Of a stretch of DNA of 12,407 nt, positions 6,966-12,407 are shown piece after piece (position 1 is the stretch's first letter; each line of letters begins with the position of its first letter). A program made the position numbers and the translations under genes. The notes beneath the pieces are model-generated. The model made no database searches, was not told where the DNA came from, and saw nothing but the letters and a program-made list of their open reading frames with translations. This DNA is from Eggerthellaceae bacterium (lineage in GTDB: Bacteria > Actinomycetota > Coriobacteriia > Coriobacteriales > Eggerthellaceae): contig JAFUCW010000063.1 of the NCBI GenBank assembly GCA_017459485.1, forward strand, positions 1-12,407, in the 5' to 3' direction.

Positions 6966-7634
6966 TTACGCGCGCAGATGGTTGCAGACGTTTTGTATCT
7001 GCTCTGAAACGGGCCCTCCAAAGTAGTGCTCGAAGAACGCACCTCCGATGGTGAACGACCATGGTGCAGCCTTCTTGACTTCGTCGATGCGCTCGTAGCT
7101 GTTGATGCTGCCCGCGATGCACACGGGCGCATCCACGCGTGACACGAATTCCCTATTGAGCTTCACAGGGTCGCCCGTGTAGCGATAGCCGAGCAGGTCT
7201 ATGCCCCATGCGCCCTTTTCGAGGCAGTGGTTCGCCTCTTCGACCATGTCATCGATCGATCCTTCCAGGATGGAGGGGCGCTGCGAAACGGTGCCGACGA
7301 AGGGCAGGTACTTGATGCCGTGGCGCGTGCACAAGCTGTTGATCGAGTCGAAGAACATGGTTCCCATCAGCATGTCGGTGCCGCATTCGACAGCAAGTTC
7401 GGCTCCGGCTACGCATTCTTTTTCGGTGTAGGCCACAACTTCCAATCCGGTGATCTTGCCCTTGCGCTTCATGTAGGAAAACAGCTCTTTCATACGATGG
7501 GGAGGAATCGGTTTCTCCTTGAGTCCCCAATAGAGGGCAGGAGAATCCGCGCATTGCTCGAACACCTCGTATGCGTTTTCCGCCGTCCGGTCGTTGTGGG
7601 TGAGCATAACTACCAGTTCGGGTGCATCTGTCAT
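6966..7634 (-). CDS. Uncharacterised (beta/alpha)-barrel protein
   Basis: A 222-residue soluble protein. Alternating strands and helices and two glycine-rich turns, CIAGSINSYERIDEV (about 173-187) and FTIGGAFFEHYFGG (about 194-207), resemble the strand-7 and strand-8 phosphate-binding loops of TIM-barrel enzymes such as NanE, ThiE and TrpC. Other conserved-looking stretches are VVMLTHNDRTAENA near the start, ITGLEVVAYTEKECVAGAEL, GTDMLMGTMFFDSIN and GIDLLGYRYTGDP. I recall similar unnamed proteins from clostridia and other anaerobes, but no assigned reaction, so no substrate is given. A phosphorylated small molecule is a reasonable guess. The ATG at 7634 is preceded by AAAGG about 8 bases upstream and by a perfect TATAAT at 7675-7670. 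The gene converges on YqeG-VanW with a 13-base gap. It is likely a single-gene unit. Confidence 0.75.
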   Translation of the reverse strand: MTDAPELVVMLTHNDRTAENAYEVFEQCADSPALYWGLKEKPIPPHRMKELFSYMKRKGKITGLEVVAYTEKECVAGAELAVECGTDMLMGTMFFDSINSLCTRHGIKYLPFVGTVSQRPSILEGSIDDMVEEANHCLEKGAWGIDLLGYRYTGDPVKLNREFVSRVDAPVCIAGSINSYERIDEVKKAAPWSFTIGGAFFEHYFGGPVSEQIQNVCNHLRA

Positions 7635-7669
7635 TCACGTACCTTTCGCGCCTGTTCTTTCTCGAAGCG

Positions 7670-7675
7670 ATTATA
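7670..7675 (-). promoter_or_regulatory. -10 box of the barrel-protein gene
   Basis: The minus strand reads TATAAT at 7675-7670, a perfect sigma-70 -10 hexamer, 35 bases before the ATG at 7634. The hexamer at 17-base spacing (GTCATG, 7698-7693) is a poor -35, so the promoter may be weak or activator-assisted. Confidence 0.5.
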
Positions 7676-7743
7676 CCTTTGCGCATACATTGCATGACGC
7701 CAGATTGGGCAGCTGGGTCGATTTTGGAAAGGTACATGAATAA

Positions 7744-7766
7744 ATCTATAGTGTATACACTTAGAT
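7744..7766. promoter_or_regulatory. Palindromic candidate operator in the divergent region
   Basis: AGTGTATACACT at 7750-7761 is a perfect 12-bp palindrome. It extends to an imperfect one: ATCTA (7744-7748) matches AGAT/TAGAT (7762-7766) once a single extra T at 7749 is skipped. It contains the GTnTAnAC pattern seen in many GntR-family operators, so a GntR-type repressor is one possibility. It lies between the barrel-gene -10 (7670) and the hsp20 -35 (7822) and could serve either gene. The binding protein is unknown. Confidence 0.45.
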
Positions 7767-7774
7767 ATCTTACG

Positions 7775-7792
7775 AAACTTAAACAGAAGTTT
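7775..7792. repeat. Short inverted repeat upstream of the CIRCE element
   Basis: AAACTT (7775-7780) and AAGTTT (7787-7792) are perfect reverse complements separated by 6 bases (AAACAG). It stands 15 bases before the CIRCE left arm, upstream of the predicted hsp20 transcription start. It may be a second protein-binding site, or a chance repeat in an AT-rich stretch. Confidence 0.3.
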
Positions 7793-7807
7793 GACGAAAT
7801 GGAATGT

Positions 7808-7834
7808 TTAGCACTCTTCCATTGACAGTGCTAA
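7808..7834. promoter_or_regulatory. CIRCE operator (HrcA binding site) of hsp20
   Basis: TTAGCACTC (7808-7816), a 9-base spacer, then CAGTGCTAA (7826-7834). The CIRCE consensus is TTAGCACTC-N9-GAGTGCTAA, so 17 of 18 arm positions match and the spacer is exact; the only change is G to C at the first base of the right arm. HrcA binds CIRCE and represses heat-shock genes until GroEL becomes limiting. The -35 box of the hsp20 promoter (7822-7827) lies within the element, so HrcA binding would exclude RNA polymerase. hrcA itself is not in the window. Confidence 0.9.
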
Positions 7835-7850
7835 AACTGCAGGTTATAAC
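7822..7850 (+). promoter_or_regulatory. Sigma-70 promoter of hsp20
   Basis: -35 TTGACA (7822-7827, perfect), a 17-base spacer, and -10 TATAAC (7845-7850, five of six). Transcription should start near 7857, giving a leader of about 45 bases before the hsp20 ATG. The -35 lies in the spacer and first two right-arm bases of the CIRCE element. The right-arm mismatch in CIRCE (C at 7826) is the base that completes TTGACA, which suggests a compromise between operator and promoter. Confidence 0.85.
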
Positions 7851-7899
7851 ACACTTGTACAGAAAAGAGGACGCACAAGCGCCCAAGACCGGAAAGAAG

Positions 7900-8355
7900 A
7901 TGATCGAGATGACCACACTTGTACCTCGCAGAAACCGCAGCCTATTCGACCAGTTGATGAGCGACCCGTTCGACACCTTTTTCGGAAGCGCCCCCCTGCA
8001 GCATTCGACTCCTACGCTCATGCGTACCGACATCAAGGAGCATGAAGGCGGCTACGACATCGTGATCGACCTGCCTGGGTTCAAGAAGGAGGACGTGCAG
8101 GCTTCGCTCAAGGAAGGCGTGCTTACCGTTACTGCCAAGACCTCCACTGAATCCAACGAGGAGGACCCGAAGGGCACTTATGTGCGCAAAGAGCGCTTTA
8201 CGGGGCAGTGCAGCCGTTCGTTCTATGTGGGCGAAGACATCGAGGAAGCCGACGTGAAGGCTAAGTTCGAAAACGGCACGTTGCAGATAGGCGTCCCGAA
8301 GAAGCAGGCGCTTCCCGCTGCCGACGAGGCTCTGCCCATCACCATTGAAGGATAG
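7900..8355 (+). CDS. Hsp20 / alpha-crystallin small heat-shock protein
   Basis: ATP-independent holdase of 151 residues that binds unfolding proteins during stress for later refolding by DnaK/ClpB. It has a short N-terminal arm with RSLFDQLMSDPFDTFFG, an alpha-crystallin domain from about residue 44 (DIKEHEGGYDIVIDLPGFKK) through GVLTVTA, RKERFTGQCSRSFYVG and FENGTLQIGVPK, and a C-terminal ITI motif (LPITIEG) that docks on neighbouring subunits during oligomer assembly. Start choice: an in-frame ATG at 7804 lies upstream of the promoter and inside the CIRCE region, so it cannot be used. ATG 7900 follows GGAAAG closely; ATG 7909 (148 residues) is an alternative. Controlled by CIRCE/HrcA and a sigma-70 promoter, and closed by a strong terminator, so it is a single-gene heat-shock unit. 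Confidence 0.9.
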   Translation: MIEMTTLVPRRNRSLFDQLMSDPFDTFFGSAPLQHSTPTLMRTDIKEHEGGYDIVIDLPGFKKEDVQASLKEGVLTVTAKTSTESNEEDPKGTYVRKERFTGQCSRSFYVGEDIEEADVKAKFENGTLQIGVPKKQALPAADEALPITIEG

Positions 8356-8381
8356 CGAACGGACAGTACTCCTGTGCGTCC

Positions 8382-8414
8382 ATGCGGCCCGAGCAGAATC
8401 GGGCCGCATTTTTT
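8382..8414 (+). terminator. Intrinsic terminator of hsp20
   Basis: ATGCGGCCCGA (8382-8392) pairs perfectly with TCGGGCCGCAT (8399-8409) around a 6-base loop, and a run of six T (8409-8414) follows. An 11-bp GC-rich stem plus T-run is a textbook Rho-independent terminator. There is no matching T-run on the minus strand. It isolates hsp20 from the synthetase gene downstream. Confidence 0.93.
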
Positions 8415-8497
8415 CGTCTCTGTTCCCGCACCGTTGCACTCGCATGTGCACGAAACGAGCACGAAATCGAAAGCATGCGCTCTGTTGCGTATGCGGC

Positions 8498-8503
8498 TAT
8501 ACT
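8498..8503 (+). promoter_or_regulatory. Candidate -10 box for the synthetase-narK unit
   Basis: TATACT (five of six to TATAAT) lies 33 bases before the synthetase ATG, in the gap after the hsp20 terminator. No convincing -35 at 16-18 bases was found. A promoter must lie here because the terminator blocks read-through, and this is the best hexamer. Confidence 0.4.
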
Positions 8504-8536
8504 GTGTTGCAACCACAAGCGTAAAGGAATTCTGCC

Positions 8537-10129
8537 ATGATCGAACTTAAGGCTTACGAAGGACTCATCCGCAACTACCGCGACCTCGCGGCAGAATTGG
8601 GCGTCGACATCGCGAACTGCACAAGACGAGAGCGCGAAGAGCGCATCGTGCTTGCTGCCTGGGAGCGGTGGGGGGAGCATCTGGGCGCCCATGTAAACGG
8701 CCAGTTCGCCATTGCCTTGCAGGACAGTGACACCGGAGAGCTGTTCTGCACGCGCGACGTGCTTGGCGTTGAGTTGCTGTACTACTACGAAACCAGCGAC
8801 GGACGTCTGCTTTTTGCGACGCAGATCAAGGACTTGTTCGACCAGCCCGGATTCGTCCGCGAGCTGAACCGCGACATGGTCCAGTTCTTCTTAGGATTTA
8901 CCTACGTTCCCGGGGAAGAGACGCTTTTCGCGGGCGTGCACAAGCTCGAACCAGGCGGATGGCTTCGCTATGGTGCAAGTGGGCTGTTGCTCGGTCGCTA
9001 CTGGGAACTTACCTTCGAACCTGACGACCAGATGACAGAAGAGCAGTGGGCTGACCAGATCGATGCCGCCTTGGAGGCTAGCCTGGCGGACCTGTGCGAC
9101 GAAGGCGAGGAATACGACAGCTTCCTTTCCGGGGGAGTGGACTCGTCGTACCTGATGGCGAAGAGTCGTTCCCGCCGAGGCTACTGCGTTGCCTACGAGG
9201 ACCAAGGGGTGGGGGAGCAAAAGGAAGCTTCCGAAACGGCCGAATATCTTGGCCGCGACTTCGAAAGCGTTTTCGTCTCTGCACAGGACTTCTTCGGCTC
9301 TCTGGACGAATTCCTGCTTGCCTACGAGCAGCCCCAGGCTGACGTCGCCGGGCTTTCCTTGTTCGCTGGATGCAAGAAGCTTGCAGGGAAGGCGTCGATC
9401 GTCCTTTCAGGCGAAGGCGCAGACGAGTTCTTCGCAGGCTACAGCGTCTACGCGCGGGTCGGACGCGTCAACATGGGCTTTTCTCCCGTGTACATGGGCG
9501 CAACCTACATCATGAATCCGTCGGAGCAGAAACGCTATCTTTCACGATTCGACTCGAAGGTTTCGGCGCGCAGGTTCATGCGCAACAGGGGCCTTCCCGG
9601 CCGTGTGTACGACCCGCTGACCTGGATGCTCTACACGGAAACACGCAGCTTCTTCGAAGGAAGCATCCTGTTCAACTCGAACCGCATCGCCTCCGGCACG
9701 GGCCTTGACATCCGCATGCCGTTTTGCGACCTGCGCATCTTCGACATAGCACGCCGCATGCCCTCGCGTTACAAGGCGAACAAGGACGCGAACAAGATTG
9801 CTTTGCGCCGCGCCGCCGGTCGCGTCCTTCCGCACGAGGTCGCGTATCGCAAGAAACTCGGCTTCCCCGTGCCCGTCAGGACGTGGCTCACGGACTCCCG
9901 GTTCAACGGTGACATCAGGCGTGCGTTCGAGGGCAAGACGGCGCACGAGTTCTTCAACGTGGACGAAATCGGTGCGTTGCTCGACGTGTTCCTGGGAGAA
10001 GAGCCCCGCGTTTCTCATCCTGTGTGGTTTGCTCGCCACAAGGCGCTACTCTGGCGCCATGTCTGGACCATCTACGTATTCATCCGGTGGTACGAGCTTT
10101 TCTTCGAGCAGCATGACCCTATGGCCTAA
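8537..10129 (+). CDS. Asparagine-synthetase-like amidoligase lacking the glutaminase nucleophile
   Basis: A 530-residue member of the AsnB/beta-lactam-synthetase superfamily. The synthetase domain looks intact: ATP pyrophosphatase loop SGGVDSS (198-204), SGEGADEFFAGY (291-302), GLDIRMPFCD (389-398) and KKLGFPVPVRTWL (439-451). It should adenylate a carboxylate and form an amide. The N-terminal class II glutaminase domain is cut short: the protein starts at a point matching the middle of that domain (KAYEGLIRNYRDL against the usual NGEIYNYREL), so the catalytic Cys2 of 'MCGI' and about 70 residues are absent and the NGE glutamine-binding motif reads EGL. The start is firm: AAAGGA is 8 bases upstream, an in-frame TAA is at 8522-8524, and the hsp20 terminator precedes it. 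It may use free ammonia or another amine. The narK-type gene follows about 50 bases later, probably in the same operon. Physiological substrate unknown. Confidence 0.85.
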   Translation: MIELKAYEGLIRNYRDLAAELGVDIANCTRREREERIVLAAWERWGEHLGAHVNGQFAIALQDSDTGELFCTRDVLGVELLYYYETSDGRLLFATQIKDLFDQPGFVRELNRDMVQFFLGFTYVPGEETLFAGVHKLEPGGWLRYGASGLLLGRYWELTFEPDDQMTEEQWADQIDAALEASLADLCDEGEEYDSFLSGGVDSSYLMAKSRSRRGYCVAYEDQGVGEQKEASETAEYLGRDFESVFVSAQDFFGSLDEFLLAYEQPQADVAGLSLFAGCKKLAGKASIVLSGEGADEFFAGYSVYARVGRVNMGFSPVYMGATYIMNPSEQKRYLSRFDSKVSARRFMRNRGLPGRVYDPLTWMLYTETRSFFEGSILFNSNRIASGTGLDIRMPFCDLRIFDIARRMPSRYKANKDANKIALRRAAGRVLPHEVAYRKKLGFPVPVRTWLTDSRFNGDIRRAFEGKTAHEFFNVDEIGALLDVFLGEEPRVSHPVWFARHKALLWRHVWTIYVFIRWYELFFEQHDPMA

Positions 10130-10179
10130 GCGCCAATCTGCGGAGTACAGTGTCAGTGGTTGCGTCGCATGGAGGGGAC

Positions 10180-11481
10180 ATGCATGTCGAAGGGGCGGGA
10201 AAGGCTCTTTCGCGCAGGGAGATTCTTGAGAATTGGGATCCGGAGGACCCGGTTTTTTGGGAGCAATACGGCAGGGGAGTCGCCCACCGCAATTTGGTGG
10301 TGTCGGTAGCTGCCCTTCTCCTCTCGTTTGTCATCAACACGTTGTGTGCCCTCGTAGCCGCCCAGTTGGGCAATGTCGGTTTCGACTTCGACGGTGGACA
10401 GCTGTTATTGCTCACTGCGCTTCCCGGCTTGGTGGGCGCAACGGGGAGGCTTGTCTACACTTACCTTCCTGCTGCGTTCGGCGGCCGAAACTTCACGTTT
10501 GCGAGCACGGCGATCCTGCTTGTGCCTTTGATGGGGCTTGGCATGGCCGTGCAAGACGCTTCCACTCCTTTGTATGCGTTTGCATTCTGGTTTGCGTTCA
10601 TGGGGCTTGCGCTCTCCAACTTCTCTGCCTCTATGGCCAACATCGGCTACTTCTTCCCTGTGGCGAAGAAAGGAACGGCCAACGGGATTAACGCAGGGGT
10701 TGGCAACCTGGGTGTTGCGGTTGCCTACTTGGTCACGCCCCTTGCGATCGCGCTGCCTTTGGGCAACGTGGTTGCTGGCCAGACGGGTGCGCCGATCGCG
10801 CTTCAAAATGCCTGTTTTGCCTGGGTTGTGCCTACGCTCGTCGTGTTGGTTTTGGTGGCTCTGTTCATGGATAACCTGCCTTTGCCCAAGCAAAGCGTTG
10901 CGCAGATGGCAACCATCTTCAAGAACCGTCATACGTGGTTCATGACCTGGATCTACACGTGTTGCTTCGGGTCGTTTATAGGGTACTCCATGGCTCTTGC
11001 CCTTGTGGTGGGAATCGTGTTTCCCCATGTGGATGCGCGTTACTTGATGTTCCTTGGCCCGCTTGTGGGTGCAGGACTGCGTCCGGTGGGAGGGTGGCTT
11101 TCCGACAGGATCGAGTCGGGTGCGAAAGTCGCGTTCGCATCTTTCGCCCTCATGTTCGCATCGACGATAGTCGTCGTGGCGGGCATCTCCACCGGCAGCT
11201 TCGAGCTGTTTTTCTCTGCGTTTATCGTGCTCTACCTTGGCTGCGGTCTAGCGAATGGCGCAAGCTTCCGCATGATCCCCAACTTGTTTACCGATCGCTT
11301 CCAGGGTTCCCAGGTAACCGGATTCACAGCAGCCATTGCCGCCTATGGCGCGTTTGCTATCCCCATTCTTTTTAGGGCGGATTACGCGGTTGCCTTCGCC
11401 GTTCTAGCCGTGTTCGCCGCTGCCACGATGGTCCTTACCTGGGCTTTGTACGCCCGGAAAAACGCCCCCTACAAATGCTAG
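10180..11481 (+). CDS. NarK-family (NNP) nitrate/nitrite transporter of the major facilitator superfamily
   Basis: A 433-residue polytopic membrane protein, predicted to import nitrate and/or exchange it for nitrite. It opens with FWEQYGRGVAHRNL, a form of the NarK N-terminal 'FW...G..iA.RNL' pattern before helix 1. The first nitrate signature is present as NFSASMANIGYFFP followed by KKGTANGINAGVGNLGVAV (about 147-181). The second half carries GPLVGAGLRPVGGWLSDRI (303-321 from the upstream GTG) and CGLANGASFRMIPNLF. Arg90 (GATGRLVYTYL) and Arg301 (GAGLRPVGG) correspond in position to the two substrate-binding arginines of E. coli NarK. The usual 'GGGNF' reads 'LSNF', a mild deviation. Start choice: GGAGGGG (10171-10177) directly precedes the ATG at 10180; a GTG at 10150 would add 10 residues. 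Probably in operon with the synthetase. No nitrate reductase genes lie in the window, so direction and exact substrate are inferred. Confidence 0.87.
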   Translation: MHVEGAGKALSRREILENWDPEDPVFWEQYGRGVAHRNLVVSVAALLLSFVINTLCALVAAQLGNVGFDFDGGQLLLLTALPGLVGATGRLVYTYLPAAFGGRNFTFASTAILLVPLMGLGMAVQDASTPLYAFAFWFAFMGLALSNFSASMANIGYFFPVAKKGTANGINAGVGNLGVAVAYLVTPLAIALPLGNVVAGQTGAPIALQNACFAWVVPTLVVLVLVALFMDNLPLPKQSVAQMATIFKNRHTWFMTWIYTCCFGSFIGYSMALALVVGIVFPHVDARYLMFLGPLVGAGLRPVGGWLSDRIESGAKVAFASFALMFASTIVVVAGISTGSFELFFSAFIVLYLGCGLANGASFRMIPNLFTDRFQGSQVTGFTAAIAAYGAFAIPILFRADYAVAFAVLAVFAAATMVLTWALYARKNAPYKC

Positions 11482-11500
11482 CTGTGTGCAACGGCTTTTT
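11480..11500 (+). terminator. Candidate short terminator after the narK-type gene
   Basis: AGCTGT (11480-11485) pairs with ACGGCT (11491-11496) with one T-G wobble around a 5-base loop, followed by five T (11496-11500). It overlaps the narK stop codon. The stem is short, so it may be weak, but its position between two convergent genes fits. Confidence 0.45.
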
Positions 11501-11523
11501 GCGCATGCGGCAACGCGAGACCT

Positions 11524-12407
11524 TTAGCGCATTGCCGACGGACTGAACATGGGTCGCGTGCAGGCGATGCAGCGCACCTCCCCATCTTTGGGTTTGAACG
11601 GCCTGCCGCACTTTTCGCATAGCTCGACGTCGATCGGCCAGGCGCGCAGCGCAGGGACATGGCTCGATGCCAGGTTGTCCCAGCCTCCAATGTTTTCGTT
11701 CGGACAGCTTACGTAGCACAGCCCGCATTGCGTGCACTTGGTTGCATCGTGGATAAGCCATTGGTTGGGGCCGACTTCCTTGTCTTCTTCGGATGAAGGA
11801 GTTTCTTCGCCGGAAGCGTCGACTGCACCGTTGTCCGTGTATCCGGGGATTTGCAATTCGAGTGCATGGTGGGGGCACATCTTCGTGCAAATCTCGCATG
11901 CCCGACACGATCCGTCCTCGGTCAAGGTCTGCCAGGTCACGTCGATGGGCTCGCCTTGCTGCTGGGCGCCGGCAAGCACGTCCAGAAGAAGCGCCCGGTA
12001 GCAGGACATGTTGGGGGTGGGCTGGCCCGAAAGCGCCGTTTCCGCCCCTTGGGCCACGCCTTCTGCGATGCGGCTGAAAGCGAGGCGTTTGTCGGTTCCC
12101 GACGCGCGCATGTTGTCGGGCTGGTCGTGCATGAACACGCATGTGGAGAAACGCTCTTTTCCCAGGAAATGCTTGAGCGCGCGCACAAGGCCCTTTACCC
12201 TTTCGACAAGGGTTTCGTGGGGGCAGTCCTTGCATGCATCCGCCTTGAGGACCACACCGTTTGAAAGCGCTGCGGCGGCAGCAAGGTCCCATGGCACGGT
12301 TGCCAGGCAGGTGCAGCGCACATCGCCGTGCTCTTCGGTTCGGCCGCAGGCAAACGACACCGGGGCGTCGCCTTCCAGTATCAACCTGCGCACGCCTTCG
12401 AAACTCG
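11524..12407 (-). CDS. 4Fe-4S ferredoxin-type protein with C-terminal CxxC pairs (5' end outside window)
   Basis: At least 294 residues. The frame is open through the right edge, and the GTG at 12393 is internal to the open frame without a clear ribosome binding site, so the true start probably lies beyond the window. Two ferredoxin motifs are visible in the second half: CRACEICTKMCPHHALEL and CTQCGLCYVSCPNENIGG, each CxxCxxCxxxCP, predicting two 4Fe-4S clusters. They are separated by an acidic, Ser/Glu-rich insert. The end, CEKCGRPFKPKDGEVRCIACTRP, has two CxxC pairs and looks like a zinc ribbon. Further upstream FACGR, RCTC and CKDCPH add more Cys. No membrane segment is seen, so it is a cytosolic electron-transfer or maturation-type protein, possibly serving an anaerobic redox enzyme encoded to the right. 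It converges on narK. The partner enzyme is unknown. Confidence 0.8.
   Translation of the reverse strand, partial: SFEGVRRLILEGDAPVSFACGRTEEHGDVRCTCLATVPWDLAAAAALSNGVVLKADACKDCPHETLVERVKGLVRALKHFLGKERFSTCVFMHDQPDNMRASGTDKRLAFSRIAEGVAQGAETALSGQPTPNMSCYRALLLDVLAGAQQQGEPIDVTWQTLTEDGSCRACEICTKMCPHHALELQIPGYTDNGAVDASGEETPSSEEDKEVGPNQWLIHDATKCTQCGLCYVSCPNENIGGWDNLASSHVPALRAWPIDVELCEKCGRPFKPKDGEVRCIACTRPMFSPSAMR

Noticed and set aside
7804..7899. Upstream extension of the hsp20 reading frame
   Set aside because: This part contains the CIRCE element and the -35 and -10 boxes, so it lies before or at the transcription start and cannot be translated from that promoter.
11435..12292. Minus-strand ORF of 285 residues
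   Set aside because: It lies in another frame of the 4Fe-4S gene. Its Arg/Pro/Cys-rich composition is typical of a frame-shifted high-GC reading.
1..12407. tRNA, rRNA, CRISPR arrays, insertion sequences, phage genes or HAIR (HspR) sites
   Set aside because: No cloverleaf-like stretch, regularly spaced repeat, transposase motif or HAIR-type inverted repeat was found on reading both strands. A computational scan (tRNAscan, Infernal) was not possible here.

Overview
The window is a 12.4 kb high-GC bacterial chromosome segment with densely packed genes on both strands. Nothing here is a formal taxonomic marker. The combination of a YqeG-type phosphatase, VanW, DHHW/MBOAT acyltransferase genes, a CIRCE-controlled Hsp20, a NarK-type transporter and a Cys-rich ferredoxin protein would suit an anaerobic Coriobacteriia/Eggerthellaceae-like actinobacterium. 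That assignment is inference.

Layout. (1) 1-200: the 3' end of a plus-strand SAM-dependent methyltransferase. (2) 211-4930, minus strand: a three-gene cassette in the order MBOAT O-acyltransferase, DHHW protein A, DHHW protein B. The genes touch or overlap, so they are almost certainly one operon, predicted to O-acylate a cell-surface or exported glycan in the manner of AlgI plus AlgJ/AlgX. (3) 4931-5296: a non-coding divergent region. (4) 5297-5428: a 43-residue single-pass membrane protein with an excellent ribosome binding site. (5) 5582-6952: one ORF fusing a YqeG-type HAD phosphatase to a VanW domain. (6) 6966-7634, minus strand: an uncharacterised beta/alpha-barrel protein. (7) 7635-7899: an AT-rich regulatory region with a perfect minus-strand -10 box, a 12-bp palindrome, a second inverted repeat and a near-perfect CIRCE operator overlapping a sigma-70 promoter. 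(8) 7900-8355: Hsp20, followed by a strong intrinsic terminator. (9) 8537-10129: an asparagine-synthetase-like protein without the glutaminase nucleophile. (10) 10180-11481: a NarK-family transporter, probably co-transcribed with the synthetase. (11) 11524 to the right edge, minus strand: a 4Fe-4S protein with two cluster motifs and a C-terminal zinc-ribbon-like Cys cluster, running off the window.

How the genes fit together. The left half is about the cell envelope (glycan O-acylation, a small membrane protein, a VanW fusion). The centre is a heat-shock unit whose control can be read directly from the DNA. The right half holds a degenerate amide synthetase paired with a nitrate/nitrite-type transporter, convergent with an electron-transfer protein. 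No rRNA, tRNA, CRISPR, insertion sequence or phage gene was seen. Observations most worth following are the YqeG-VanW fusion, the nucleophile-less synthetase next to narK, the layered operators before hsp20, and the 43-residue protein.
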